Virus record (IMG/VR): IMGVR_UViG_3300030110_003801
Span: 1-46,128 of that record
Strand: one strand, 5' to 3'
Source of the DNA: a virus
Length of the DNA: 46,128 bases
Shown: piece after piece, positions 9,201 to 20,700 of the stretch
Numbering within the stretch: the first letter of the stretch is position 1
Layout: each line of letters begins with the position of its first letter
Program-made: the position numbers and the translations under genes
Notes under the pieces: generated by a model
The model's input: only the letters and a program-made list of their open reading frames with translations
Told to the model about the DNA's origin: nothing
Databases searched by the model: none

Positions 9201-12200
9201 TATTTTATTGGCACACCAACGCCTTTCTCTAAAACAAAAAGACCACCGCCAGCTGCCATCTTCACAACGCCTTTTAGAAGTTTTAACGATGCTTGAGTTC
9301 CTCCAAGAAAAAGACTCATCTCGCCTCTAGCTTGTTTAGCTGCATCAGTAATATCTTTAAGACCTGACTCAAACATTTTTGACGCAAGCTTTTTCTTTTC
9401 TAGATTAACTTTTGCTTGAGCTTTTGCTAGACCAACTAATCTCGCTTTAGCAATTTGTTTTGCTAACTCGTTTCTTAAGTCTGCAGAGCCGTCTTCCGAA
9501 TTTATAACATTACTTCCGTCTTCATTTTTTCTGTCTAAACCAAATACTAAATCCCAAACACCACTTTGCTTATCGATAAATACTTTTCCGTTTTTATCTG
9601 TAGTCATCTTTAGGAAAGGAATCTTAGACCCACCAATAATTATAGTAGCAATATTTCCTTTGGCTAATTCGTCTATTGCTTTAACAATATCTTGTATTAC
9701 TGTTTTTTTATGCTTAAATACAGTATGATCTTTTGGAAGAGCATCTGTCTTTTGTTTAATTGTTTCTTTAGAGTCTTCGCTTACTTTGTATTCTCCTGCT
9801 TTTTTAGTTTCTGCATCATGCTCTTTTTGTGCCGCTTTGTTATTTTTGTCTGCTAATTTTTTAGCTTCTCTTTTTAATTGTGCAGCCTTCTTTTCTTGTG
9901 GAGTAAGTTTTCTAGTTTTCTTTGGAGCTGGCTTAAGCTTGTCAAGTTTAGCTTTTGCCGCCTTAAGTTCTTTTTCAAGTTTTACAACCTCGTTGTCTAA
10001 TGTTTTCGCATTTCCTGTTTCCTTAAACAACTTTACAGCTTCTTGTTTTTTTTCATCTAACTCTTTTTGAATTCTAGATACTTCATCCTTCGCTTTCTGC
10101 AGTGGAGTCTTTGATTCAGCTTTTGACTCTTTTTCGGCTGCTGTCCTGGACTTCTTTTCGTCTGTTAATTTCTTCAACGCAGAAACTGTTTTGTTCTTTG
10201 ACCCATCTGCAAATGATGCCTTTTCGTTGGCTGCCTTTGCCTCTTTAATGGCTGCGTTTAACTCCTTATCAGACATCTGTTTTGGACTTACTTTTGGAGT
10301 TTCTTCTTTCATTCGTTTTTCTTCAGAAGCTTCAAACTCTTCCTGGTCTTTAGCCTTTTCTTCAAAAAACACTTCCTCTTCAGTAGAAAGGTCTGCATTA
10401 GGATCTTTTTCTTTTAATTTAGCTAAGTCATTTTTCTTTTCTTTAAGAGTCTGCTCTTTAGCTTTTAAATCCGCTTCTTTTTGACTTAATCCTTTTTTAT
10501 TAAATACTTTATTTCTCCATTTTGCTATACCCCCTTCTTGCAAAACATCTAGTATAGCTTCAAACACATCGTCTGAATCAATGTTATTTGTGTCATTTGC
10601 TTCAGCAGCTATGTCATCCGCTATGGCTCTTATTGATCTCCCAGTTTTAGATGTTGACTTAATGTTGATGTCACCCTTGGTTCCAACAACTTGTCTTCCT
10701 TTTGTGTTTTTTCCTGCCAATTGAACTGCAGCATCTTCGCTATTTACAGGCTCCCACTTTCGTGAAACTAAATCGTTTACTGTTTCTATTTCATTTTCAA
10801 GTCCATCTTTATCTGATTCTAGTTGCCTTCCTTCGAAAGCAATTTCTTTTTCTAAAATATCTATCTCATCTTGAAGTTCTTTTGCTTTTGCTTTTCTCCC
10901 AGTTTTAGTATCTGGCTTAGAATCAGCAGTAACTTTTTTAATTGCCGACATAAACTTATCGGTAGTAACTCCTTTCCTTATAGCTGAAGCAAATACCGCT
11001 TGTGCTGATGACGCTTTACTTTTAATACCTAGCTCGTCTTTTAATGACGATAACTCTTGTGAGTCTAAGTCGTAGTTGTCCTTCAAGTATTGGTTAGCTT
11101 GCTTCCTGTCTTTTGTCAATTCTTTTCCAGTGACTCCTTCAGATATTTTTTTCTGAAGACTATTCATTGCGGATAAACCTTTTTCTTCTGCGGTTGTTTT
11201 CGGGCCAACATCTGTTTCTCTCGTTAAAGTAAACCCTTCTTGTTTTCTTAAATCTTTAACGATGTTCTCACTAAGCGTACTCTTGGTTCCGTTTATATCT
11301 ACATCTATTGACCCATCTTTATTAGTTCCAATAACATCGTAATTAACATAACTACCATCATCTTTTTTAGAACTTAGCCTGTCTCCTTTCTCAATTTTGT
11401 CATTAGAATCTAACGTAACAAAAGATTTGCTATCTGAATCAGAAACAATACCTGCTCGTATGTCTTGTTTTTCTCTAATTATCTCATCTATTTCAGAATC
11501 CACTTCAAAAGATTCATCGCCTTCAGCCTTTTTCTTTTTAAGTTCTTGTAATCTTTTGGTTTTTTCTTCACCTAGCTTTTCATTTACTTCGGTTGCAACT
11601 TTTGAGTCTTTTGTATCAATGTCTTCATCTAACTCAATTTCAGATTGAACTTGCTCTTCACTTATAGATTTATCTTCTAACAAAAGATCCATATCTCCTG
11701 TAGACTCTTTTCCTGACTTTAATGCTAGCGGAACTTTTCTTGCCTGCCTTTTACCTCCTTCTGAATCTATTTTTGACTCTTCTTCAACCACTTTCATAAT
11801 AGCAAGAGACTGGTCGTTAGCCATGTCACCTACAGCTTCGTCTACTACCTTTGTGTTTCCTCCACTACCTTTATGTTTACTGTATAGTTTATTAAACTGA
11901 GCCATACCTCCAAACATACTACCCATTAAATAGGTAGTTATAAGAAATTCGTCTATCGATTTAGCATCAGGAAATTTTTTCCTTAACTCTGCAAAAAAAG
12001 ATTTTCCTTCCGGAGTCTGTCTATATGTTTCAACCATTTCCTGGGCAATCTCTTCTCCAACCTCACCAATACCTCTAGATTGTATTTCTATAATACTATT
12101 AGCAAGACCTTTGGCTTTATCACCAAACACTACTCCTAACCTAGCTAAAGCATCTTCAGCACCAGTTTTAGTAAATAAAGATGATGCACCAGACTTAATT

Positions 12201-14650
12201 CCTTTAGCTGTTAGTCCTCCTAAATAACCACCTGCAAAACCTGACCAAAAATTAAATGTATCTTCATTTGTTTGAAACACTTCTCCAACCAGTTCAAAAC
12301 GCAATCCTTCAAATGCAGCATTTTTTAGTAAAGGATTTTTTGCAAATACAGAGTACTTGGCTAGACTTGAAGACTCTTTTAATAAATCAAAATACCTAGC
12401 TGAAGCCTTGCCTAATCGTTTGAATTTCTTAGCGTTTTTTAAAGTATTTCCAATTCTCGCCAAAACAGCTAATCCTCCTGCACCTCCTTCGGGAGCGGTT
12501 GCAACCATTGCTGGTAACATTTCAACCATAACACCTGCTAACATACCAGTTGTCTGTCCTGCTCTAACAGGATCAACTTCATCCCATGTAAATGGGTTCC
12601 ATAACTTAAAATCTTCTTTAAACAAATCTGCAGGTGTGGAAGCTCCTGATATTGCTTCTAATGTTTTTTTATCCACATTGTCAACACCGTACTCATCTAT
12701 GAATCTTTGAGTTACCGACATTCTTTTTTGAGTCATGTTAGTGTCGCCAGCATAAAGATTAGGTAACATAAATGATCCCATTCCATCCCAAAAACCATCC
12801 CAAAAACTATCATCAGTAACTTTAACCCTGTTCGTTAAATAAATAGGCAACATAGCGTTAAGCCCTGATAATCCTTTAATAGCTTCCTTTTGTTTATCCG
12901 TTAAAGACATGGTACCTTCGTCTACAGGTATAGAAGTAAAAGGAATTCTCTTCCAATTAAAAGCATCTTTTATATATGGTGACCACCCTATGTCTACTTC
13001 TATTACAGGACGCATCATTTCATCCATTCCTGCTTCTTTTGCATAACCAACTTCTATAAGGTTTTGCGTTACAGCTTCCCTGTGAGCTAAAAAAAACAAA
13101 TCAAACTTCTCCTTTGCAGATGCGTTAGGATGATCCTTGTCAATAGTATCCATGATTTGCTTCATTATAATCTTATTGTTTCCTTCTAATGCAGGAGTTA
13201 AAGATTTAATGGCTTGCTCTGGGTTATCTAGAATAAGATTTCTTTTTAATCCTTGTTGAATTTTTATCTGCTTATTAATTGCGTCAATTCTTTTTTTAGA
13301 AATACCTTGTTCTAGCTTTAAGGCATTTAGCTCGTTAATATTTTTATTAATTGGAGCAAAATACTCTTCTAAAACATCCGCTCTTTCTTCTTTTAGTTTA
13401 TCTAGTCTTTTTTCGTATTTAACAGAGCCTATCAACTTTATAGTTGTCTCCCTGTCTTTTTCCATTTGAGCTATTTTTTTGTCAATTTCAAATTCAGTTG
13501 AAAAAATTTCATTTTCAGTTCCTTTGAATTCACGAACAATAAACTCCTTATCGGTACTCAACATCTCCTTTAAAGGTTCGTCTATCCCGTCATACCAAAT
13601 GTATGGTGCAGCTGATATTCCCGCTGCTACTTCTAGCATGTTTTTTTCTGTCTTAATATCTTTTTTTAACTGTTCTACTAAAGTCCCTAATTGTGTTGTT
13701 TTTTTTGCTTGATGAATACCTATTTCGGATTGACGTTGCAGTTCAAATAAATCTTGTCTATGTTCACTTACTCCCAAATCCTCATTAACCCGCTCATGTA
13801 TCTTTTCTTCAAAGGTTTTAGCCGCTTCGTCTATCTTATTTTGTCTATTTTCTTTTTCTTGTCTAGTTTTTTCTGCCGCTAATTCTCTTTCGTAAGCAGG
13901 CATCAAAGCATCTAATCTGTCTTGAAGTTCTCTTGCTTTGTCGTAAGAAGCAGCTTCTTTAGTGGTTAATCCTAGAGCATCTGGTAATTGGTCTACAGTA
14001 AGATTTATCCTCCCTGTATTTGCCATTTCATAGCCATCCTCATTGTTATTTGCTACCACATCATCACTCCGTACTTGACTTAAATAGTCTTGAAGGTTTT
14101 CCTCGTATGCCTCATCTGATAAATTGTTTGGGCCAGAAAGTATGTCGTATATTTCTTTTGCCTTTTCATCCGTACCAAGCCAATTGGTTTTAAATTCATC
14201 AAAAGTACTTACAAGGTTTATGTCTGGATCTTCGCTTAAAAACTGATAAAGCTGTTTTGCTTTTTCATTGTTTACTGTTTTTTCCGGAGGATTTTTAGCG
14301 TACCTTGTTACTGGCACTTTGTTTTTAGTGTCCTCTTCATCTACCTCTTGTTCGCTTGCTTCTTCAATTTCATCAACAACCTCTTCCTCTGGAGTCTCTT
14401 CTTGCGAACTTATAGTATCTTGTATTTCCTGTGGCAACGCAGGCTCCTCTGTCGCAATAGACGTTGTATCACTAGCACCTTGAGAAGTTTGGTTAGCTGC
14501 GTTTTTAGCTAATTGTAGTTTAAGCTTTGCTTCCTCTTCTTTTTTCTTCTTTTCCTCTTCAGTCAGAATATTGTCATCAACTATTCCTTCACCAATTTGT
14601 GCAGAAGATTCATCATAAGATTCTTGTCCTAATTCAAATTCGCTTGCCAT
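6233..14650 (-). CDS. Giant virion cargo/ejection protein, polyvalent-protein-like, 2805 aa
   Basis: At 2805 residues this is the largest gene of the window. The N-terminus (1-300) is acidic and coiled-coil-like. Around 690-930 there are Gly/Ala-rich hydrophobic stretches (for example GQTTGMLAGVMVEMLPAM and FAGGYLGGLTAKG) that could enter a membrane. Residues about 950-1640 are Lys/Glu-rich with long coiled coils. About 1400-1460 contains a segment ending IDSDDVFEAILDVLQ. From about 2100 (YMPQVWDLKG) to 2550 it resembles C-terminal regions of large polyvalent phage proteins (LPD38-type), including NDTFGGQAWEMLAV and LLLSPDWTVSTGRQF near 2430-2465. It sits next to the muzzle gene, where crAss-like phages encode ejected cargo and virion RNA polymerase. 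I see no DxDGD polymerase motif, so it is more likely an internal protein delivered into the host. The function is inferred. Confidence 0.75.
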   Translation of the reverse strand: MASEFELGQESYDESSAQIGEGIVDDNILTEEEKKKKEEEAKLKLQLAKNAANQTSQGASDTTSIATEEPALPQEIQDTISSQEETPEEEVVDEIEEASEQEVDEEDTKNKVPVTRYAKNPPEKTVNNEKAKQLYQFLSEDPDINLVSTFDEFKTNWLGTDEKAKEIYDILSGPNNLSDEAYEENLQDYLSQVRSDDVVANNNEDGYEMANTGRINLTVDQLPDALGLTTKEAASYDKARELQDRLDALMPAYERELAAEKTRQEKENRQNKIDEAAKTFEEKIHERVNEDLGVSEHRQDLFELQRQSEIGIHQAKKTTQLGTLVEQLKKDIKTEKNMLEVAAGISAAPYIWYDGIDEPLKEMLSTDKEFIVREFKGTENEIFSTEFEIDKKIAQMEKDRETTIKLIGSVKYEKRLDKLKEERADVLEEYFAPINKNINELNALKLEQGISKKRIDAINKQIKIQQGLKRNLILDNPEQAIKSLTPALEGNNKIIMKQIMDTIDKDHPNASAKEKFDLFFLAHREAVTQNLIEVGYAKEAGMDEMMRPVIEVDIGWSPYIKDAFNWKRIPFTSIPVDEGTMSLTDKQKEAIKGLSGLNAMLPIYLTNRVKVTDDSFWDGFWDGMGSFMLPNLYAGDTNMTQKRMSVTQRFIDEYGVDNVDKKTLEAISGASTPADLFKEDFKLWNPFTWDEVDPVRAGQTTGMLAGVMVEMLPAMVATAPEGGAGGLAVLARIGNTLKNAKKFKRLGKASARYFDLLKESSSLAKYSVFAKNPLLKNAAFEGLRFELVGEVFQTNEDTFNFWSGFAGGYLGGLTAKGIKSGASSLFTKTGAEDALARLGVVFGDKAKGLANSIIEIQSRGIGEVGEEIAQEMVETYRQTPEGKSFFAELRKKFPDAKSIDEFLITTYLMGSMFGGMAQFNKLYSKHKGSGGNTKVVDEAVGDMANDQSLAIMKVVEEESKIDSEGGKRQARKVPLALKSGKESTGDMDLLLEDKSISEEQVQSEIELDEDIDTKDSKVATEVNEKLGEEKTKRLQELKKKKAEGDESFEVDSEIDEIIREKQDIRAGIVSDSDSKSFVTLDSNDKIEKGDRLSSKKDDGSYVNYDVIGTNKDGSIDVDINGTKSTLSENIVKDLRKQEGFTLTRETDVGPKTTAEEKGLSAMNSLQKKISEGVTGKELTKDRKQANQYLKDNYDLDSQELSSLKDELGIKSKASSAQAVFASAIRKGVTTDKFMSAIKKVTADSKPDTKTGRKAKAKELQDEIDILEKEIAFEGRQLESDKDGLENEIETVNDLVSRKWEPVNSEDAAVQLAGKNTKGRQVVGTKGDINIKSTSKTGRSIRAIADDIAAEANDTNNIDSDDVFEAILDVLQEGGIAKWRNKVFNKKGLSQKEADLKAKEQTLKEKKNDLAKLKEKDPNADLSTEEEVFFEEKAKDQEEFEASEEKRMKEETPKVSPKQMSDKELNAAIKEAKAANEKASFADGSKNKTVSALKKLTDEKKSRTAAEKESKAESKTPLQKAKDEVSRIQKELDEKKQEAVKLFKETGNAKTLDNEVVKLEKELKAAKAKLDKLKPAPKKTRKLTPQEKKAAQLKREAKKLADKNNKAAQKEHDAETKKAGEYKVSEDSKETIKQKTDALPKDHTVFKHKKTVIQDIVKAIDELAKGNIATIIIGGSKIPFLKMTTDKNGKVFIDKQSGVWDLVFGLDRKNEDGSNVINSEDGSADLRNELAKQIAKARLVGLAKAQAKVNLEKKKLASKMFESGLKDITDAAKQARGEMSLFLGGTQASLKLLKGVVKMAAGGGLFVLEKGVGVPIKYGLKAYQFATDQVSSLVAKFVDKVLYKLLDEIGIATIKAVKFIFGKIFNKVAEYARKGKMSASDIDYNSIDPDTATAFEDTVREAANMKGDISDISLFIRNQAAMFKALSESISEKKKSYALASAALMKLSNDVGRMTNLDDVKARLQEEANPTAPRHIDILSGHMDAIAVTSGMRNKIKGAIKDLIYRRHGDIHRGMFEDDVLAHEMEVLTEAENIALTFMTQGTKKVPEMLKMGKEQRAIINGLLQNPTQNMVLFENKIYERFSKYFEAMTENGQLTEEAYVTGYMPQVWDLKGKEIGEVKKVFDLKNPNTKKRYIQSYEAGIKLGLTPKTLKASDLLRVYSKNYHQTTANKGFVEALYEMVTESGQRLVVPADSKAPPGYVKIDNPAFTKYVMKPNKDGKFELTEVPVMAHPEIAGYVNALASQGFDNKGLKALYALTQVVKKINLSISFFHHWALSEAATATPASLTAAVGMWNPRKIMKEYFTNENPMEVFRNIPLTKEALEAGLMIESSPDISREISDNLFNRAVRGLDNAIFNKTEISFKDADGKMRTINLNPVKGTDKLVKKWDGFLWDYLHNGFKLTAFQNMKTDWDVKNPNATKEQRKLAYREIAGQVNDTFGGQAWEMLAVSKKTLQTLQLLLLSPDWTVSTGRQFLSMFAGFSDSKTFRALRRDGNYGKRPLYTIDGIYNAVEKLDVANDLNSASTRRNMGLRFWSNACLRYYLLMNVANYVITAWSDDRDREDERDRNAFDKAMDSFGIIPDGTVGKFMYENDRGNKFALMGGRSPATNEKMYYRMSKQFLEVPEMLEDPLGRLASKASPNLRFISDVIIDPKTIYDPYRTRGEAALDVILPFSSKIFNPDENLTPLTRTVSVAVGVRKGFTQTRLKRELGDLWREDAPIEDFIELAYAAKETGEKLRYKLAVVQASEEYMKAKEKEIKKIEGIKGEGGKIRMLQNRELREKWIEEKKYLGKKIQQVINEASRITP

Positions 14651-14652
14651 TG

Positions 14653-16887
14653 TTATATTGTTTTCTTCTTATTACCAGTATTGGTTTTGCTTTTGTTATT
14701 TTTCTCCTCTTTTGTTCCAGGCTGCTGCTTATATGTTCTATCGCTATTTCTGTTGTATTCAACATTAGCACCTTTAACTTCATTATCCAACATTGCTGCA
14801 GTTGCGTTATCTAAATTGTATACTATTTGTGTAACAGGAACCGTTGTGTTTGTACTCCATCCCGATTTAGTTACAGCTTCTTTTAAATGAGGAAGCTTCA
14901 TTGTAACTGACTGATATGTTATAATTATTTTAGGTATAGCGTTATCTATAAGGTTTGGATTTAAACGCACATCATCAGCAGTTAATAGTTTTGATTGCCT
15001 AGTTTCTTCATCAAACGTGTATAAAGCCATTTCGTATTTCGTAGCCAAACCTCTATTCCCATCACCAAACGCACCATTTGTTGGCGATAATTTTGCATTT
15101 CTCAAGTCAGCTACGGTAAGATTTCCTACCTCTAACCCTGTCAACACATTATACATAACCTTGTCACTTTCACTGAAGTCAGTTGGATGCTTAGTTTTAA
15201 GATGTTTTAGATAATCCTGTGGTGCAACTTGATCTCCATTTAAATCATAAGTTACATCAGTTACTCTTTTGTCATATGACTTATTATCTCCTGCATTTTT
15301 TATTTCCCCTTTTAATTCTCCATACTTACCACCACCTACAAGGTTTCCTTGATCATCTATTTTAAGATCCATTTCAAGACCATAGTGATTTGCAAAAGCA
15401 TTAGCAACACCAATTCTGTATTTATTGATTTGAGCGGTAGTCATACCTGTTGCTGGTATATTCGCTTTATTTGGTGCAGCTTTTGCAATTTCATTCTTCA
15501 ATGAAGACACCTGTTCAGGGTTTGCTGAAAGGTCTGCCTTATCAGTAAATATTGTGAAAGCTTGTTTTCTATTGCGATTATTGCTATTACTGCTTGAGTC
15601 TTCTCTAGCTTTTACAAAGTTTACGTTTGTTTTAATTTCTGCACCTATAAGACCGTAAACATAATCTAAAGCATATTGTCTCCATTCTTTTTTCTCTTGA
15701 GCGTTAGTACCAACATAGAAATTGTTTTGCTTTAAAACAGCATCAACAACTTGCTCTACTCTTCCGTCTTTATAGAATTTTTTAGTAGCACTTACAACCT
15801 TATCGTGTGTTTTTGAATGGTAAACTTCATCGTATGCAGCTATTAAGTCCGCATTACTTTCTGGCTCTTTAAATATACCGTTTATCATAGGCACAATATC
15901 AGCTTTAATATTGTCCACTACTTTTGTATCAAGTACATTTGTCATGTTATCATAAGCGACAAGATTAGAAGACGTTTCAAACCATTCCTTTCTTCCTTTT
16001 TTAGATAGTAACTTATCAATATCAAATTGACCTTCTTTGATTCTCATAGCAGACTGTATTACTACAGGTGGATAAAAACCTTCAGATTTTTTCATACCTT
16101 TTAAAACTGCATCCGCTCTCTTGTCTGCGTCTTTTTGCTCTCTTGACAGCCTTTTCATTTGTCGCATATCTGAACGATACTTAAGAGCTAAAGGATTGCT
16201 TACGTCAGCTAAAACTTCGAATTTCCAATTTGTCTTTTCCCCATATTCCTGAAGAAGGTCATCCATCTTTTCATCAAAACCTTTTTGGAATTGTTGTGCT
16301 GTGTCTATGTCTAATAAGTTTAAAACTTTTTTTCTAATCTTACTTCTTTTTGCGGCAGCTTTTTGTTGTGATTTGTTTCTTTGTGCTATAAGCCCTAAAG
16401 GAAGTAAGTTACCCTCACCAACAAAAATGTCCACATTACCCACTACTTTACCTTGGTAGCTTCCTACTTTTATTGGTCTATCGTAATTCGGGAACAATTC
16501 TCTTCGTGTTGCGTCTGCAGCAAAACTACCCCGTGCTGTATCTCTTCCAGGTTGCCTTCCATATATCTCCGCATACCTTCTAGCTTCATCTATTCTTTCT
16601 GGAGTGTAAGTGTCTAAATCAACTTCATCTTTTGTGATAGGTTCATTAACTATGTCACTAGCATCAACATCTGCCTCAACGCCTGGACTTTCTCCGTCTT
16701 GCATTTCATCTATTACTTCCTTTGGTATTTCGGTCTGCTCAACATTATTTACGCTATTAAGTATACCATCCCTTTCTTGATCCAAAAAAGATTCTGTTTC
16801 ATCAGTGACAAAAGTGTTAGTGTTGTTAAGTGCAGCTTTTTGCACACTTTGTACAATTTTGTCTACGTTTGCGTTTTTTTTATCCAT
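14653..16887 (-). CDS. Probable virion cargo/internal protein, 744 aa
   Basis: I do not recognise a family by name. The protein is highly charged, with an acidic N-terminal 100 residues, a basic segment near 185-210 (QQKAAAKRSKIRKKVL), long helical stretches to about 400, and a Lys/Asn-rich tail (EEKNNKSKTNTGNKKKTI). It contains no signal peptide or membrane segment. It is 2 bp upstream of the 2805-aa gene and 12 bp downstream of the 253-aa gene, and the three form one block directly after the muzzle gene. In crAss-like phages this location encodes proteins packed in the capsid and ejected with DNA, so a cargo role is the best inference. A tail-sheath or baseplate role is less likely given the charge pattern. 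Confidence 0.65.
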   Translation of the reverse strand: MDKKNANVDKIVQSVQKAALNNTNTFVTDETESFLDQERDGILNSVNNVEQTEIPKEVIDEMQDGESPGVEADVDASDIVNEPITKDEVDLDTYTPERIDEARRYAEIYGRQPGRDTARGSFAADATRRELFPNYDRPIKVGSYQGKVVGNVDIFVGEGNLLPLGLIAQRNKSQQKAAAKRSKIRKKVLNLLDIDTAQQFQKGFDEKMDDLLQEYGEKTNWKFEVLADVSNPLALKYRSDMRQMKRLSREQKDADKRADAVLKGMKKSEGFYPPVVIQSAMRIKEGQFDIDKLLSKKGRKEWFETSSNLVAYDNMTNVLDTKVVDNIKADIVPMINGIFKEPESNADLIAAYDEVYHSKTHDKVVSATKKFYKDGRVEQVVDAVLKQNNFYVGTNAQEKKEWRQYALDYVYGLIGAEIKTNVNFVKAREDSSSNSNNRNRKQAFTIFTDKADLSANPEQVSSLKNEIAKAAPNKANIPATGMTTAQINKYRIGVANAFANHYGLEMDLKIDDQGNLVGGGKYGELKGEIKNAGDNKSYDKRVTDVTYDLNGDQVAPQDYLKHLKTKHPTDFSESDKVMYNVLTGLEVGNLTVADLRNAKLSPTNGAFGDGNRGLATKYEMALYTFDEETRQSKLLTADDVRLNPNLIDNAIPKIIITYQSVTMKLPHLKEAVTKSGWSTNTTVPVTQIVYNLDNATAAMLDNEVKGANVEYNRNSDRTYKQQPGTKEEKNNKSKTNTGNKKKTI

Positions 16888-16899
16888 TACTAAATAAAT

Positions 16900-17661
<762 letters not shown>

Positions 17662-17690
17662 AACTATTAACCTTTTAAATTGTGTATAAT

Positions 17691-17698
17691 CAAATTTA
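17691..17698 (-). promoter_or_regulatory. Candidate -7 element (TAAATTTG) upstream of cargo block
   Basis: The minus strand reads TAAATTTG, a perfect TAnnTTTG, 29 bp before the ATG of the 253-aa gene in a 64-bp gap between the muzzle and cargo genes. The upstream region has GTT rather than TTG at the usual distance. It marks the same kind of block boundary as the elements at 6170 and 28554. Confidence 0.4.
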
Positions 17699-17725
17699 AC
17701 TAATTTAAGCCATATAAACTTGCCT

Positions 17726-20700
17726 TTATTTTAGCACTTTATATTGCACTTCTGTGTTTATCACCTTAAACTCTTCTTGCTTGTCATGTGTTATTTTGAA
17801 AAACAAAATTCTTCCTTGTACTCTTTTCCTGTCCGCTGTTTTTCTAGGCACATACTGCTCAAACCCGTGATAATCTTTTAACACCGCAGGTAACGCTACA
17901 GCGTCTAAGGTGCACACAGGGGTGTCTGCATCTAACTGAGCTTCTGTCTCATAAAAGTCTACCTTACTAGGTTTATTGTCGGAACTAACTCTAATTCTAG
18001 AAAACTCTTTATCGCTAGAAGTGTCTCCCCTTGTTGTTCCCGTAGTAGTTTTAGACTTTCCTTTACCTGTTGATGTATTTATAACGAAACCTTTGATGGA
18101 TTGGTTATATATTAAGTCTCCTGTATTTAGCACATAAGTCTCTCCATTACGCATTCCATAGAGTTCATTATCAAAAGAAAGATATCTATCAAAATCATGA
18201 GAGTTAGTGCCGAGCCAGTGATCATTCAAAGCACCAAACATTGGCGTTACACATTTTTGTTTCTTTACACCGCTAAACTCATTATATGTTGCAGTCATAT
18301 TGATTGATGTTACAACTTGGTTTTCATCTACAAAAACAGTTATATAATAAGCTTCACCAGGATTTACTACTGTTATCACATTAGTAAATGGGTTTTTAAA
18401 TCTAATAGAATTTCCCGTAGGGTCTACTACAACCTTAACAGCAGTAGTTAAAAGTTGTCCATTAAAACCACCAATAACTATAACCGAATCATCGGTAGGG
18501 GTTCCCGTAAGAAATAATGTGGGAGAAGCGGCTGATACTCCAAAGTATTGATTTCCTGAATTGGCAACATTGCCATTATAAGCAATATTTAAAACAGATC
18601 CTATAGCGTCTGAAGAAATGGGATTCCACTGTAAATAAGTAACACTAGACGTATCTACCTCTGTGTTATTTTCTTTATCGTTAAAAGAAATCCAATATTC
18701 ATTATGCAGAGTATTGTAGACACCTGTTAAATCCGTACTGTATCCTGTTCCAACTTTTTGCAAGAAATCTTTCCACAATCTACTGTGATATTTTTTTCTT
18801 CCAATATCTTCAAGTTGATTACCTGTAAGTCTATAAGCTGAATTGTAATTAGCAAAATAAATTGAAGAACCACTTTCTGCAGCTGTTCTCCACATTTCAT
18901 CGGACATACCGGTACGCTTGGTTAGCCATATTTGTTTTTGGACTCCTCTTGTGGCACTTTCTATAGCAGCTAACTGCGAGCCACTTACTTCGCTAATAAT
19001 TCTTTTATCGGTTAAACAAATAGCAATACCGCTATCAGTAAATGCAATAAGGTTGTTTCCTTTGCCGCTATCTGAATCAAATAAATACTTTATTTCACCT
19101 GTGTTATCAGACAAGTCAAAAACATTTAAAGCTGGAAAACTTCTTACACTCGGACTATCTTGTACGTTTACAGGCTTTTCTGCTGACCATATAATCCTAG
19201 TGCAGAACTTGCTTTGATCCGTAAACCCAACTTTAGGCTTGCTTGTATACAAAGTAAAATTATTGTATTGAGCGTAATCAATATTTGTCATTTGTGTAAA
19301 ACGGAAACCACCGTAATTCCAATACTTCACTTCATCTCCATACTCAGTCGTATAAGCGTCATGAGTTGTAACCGTAGGATTGTTGTCATTCCACTTGTTC
19401 GGCCTCTGTCTGTAGTGCGTTATCGGAAAGAATGTGTTTAAGGTTTCTCTAGGGGTAGATTCACCATAAAAATACGGTATACCATGTCTGGTTTCTGCCG
19501 TATACATTAGTAACCACTGTCTCATTCTTGACGGTTCTTGCCCTAGTATCTTATCATGCTTTAATGTCTCAACATTCTGTATATTATCAGACAACACGTC
19601 CAATCCTGACTTAACCATAAATATTCTTTTATTTACAGTTACTTTTCTATAAGGCATTCCAATATTGATTCTATGCTTGTTTGCGGCATCAATAGGACAA
19701 CCTGTGCTTTTGTACTTTAAATCGTATATAGGGTGAACACTTTCTCCTACATAAGTGTCTCCACCAAAAAATCTAATAGGTATTCTTTTGTCCCAATCGA
19801 CATATACTTTATGTCCTTTTTTCGGAATAAAATTATCGTCTGGATACAAAGATGTATTTACTCCCGAAGGCCAACCTCCTGTATCAAACTTTAATGCAAA
19901 TCGCCTATTATTATAGTCTGTGTGTTTGTATATACCGTAAACTCTAGTTGATGAGCCGTCTGTTGATTGGTAGTAGCCATTGTTCTGTATGTCTTGCAGT
20001 ATAGTGTTAATTTGTGACGCTGTTTTAAAAGTACAATTAATCCACTTTTTCTCGTTTCCTTGACTATCAATAACAGTAACAAATCTATCTAAATTATAAT
20101 ACTCAGCAGACTGAGTAGGCATTAGTGTTTCTGCTATTTGATTACCACTAGAGTCTTGTAAATCAGGTATACAATCTTCCCATCTTTCATCAACTAAGTT
20201 TGCTGTTATAGGATCTGTATCATCTAAACTAGCTGCCACTAAAGAGCGTACATGCTGTATTTGACCTGTTGGTATGTAATCTTGTATCTGAGGGTCTTCT
20301 ACAGAGTTAGCATTTCTTACAATAGAGCAAACATATACTGGCTCGTGCCAATTTCTTACTGCTTCGTCTTGAAAATCTAAAGAATACCCAGAGCCTAAAC
20401 CTCCTGAAGCGTAAACATCTTTATCTAAAGTAACTTCCCAATAGTGACCCCCTCTATCTCCTGCTGTAGTACCTGCACCTTTTATTACTTTTATATTGGT
20501 GATATTAAATAAATTTGAATTAGTTCCTGTTCCAAAAGCAGGAGGTATTGGCGAAGACTCTCTTCTCCATTCACCCCAAGAAACATATCTCTGTCCATCT
20601 GGACCAGGTATTCCCATGCTACTACTTTCCATTGGGTTGAATTCAGCAGAAACTTTATCTCTCATTAACCTAGCATAAGAAATCATATCAATACCAAAAG

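Noticed and set aside
6233-14650. Virion RNA polymerase
   Set aside because: No DxDGD-type catalytic motif or related segments could be found by reading the protein.
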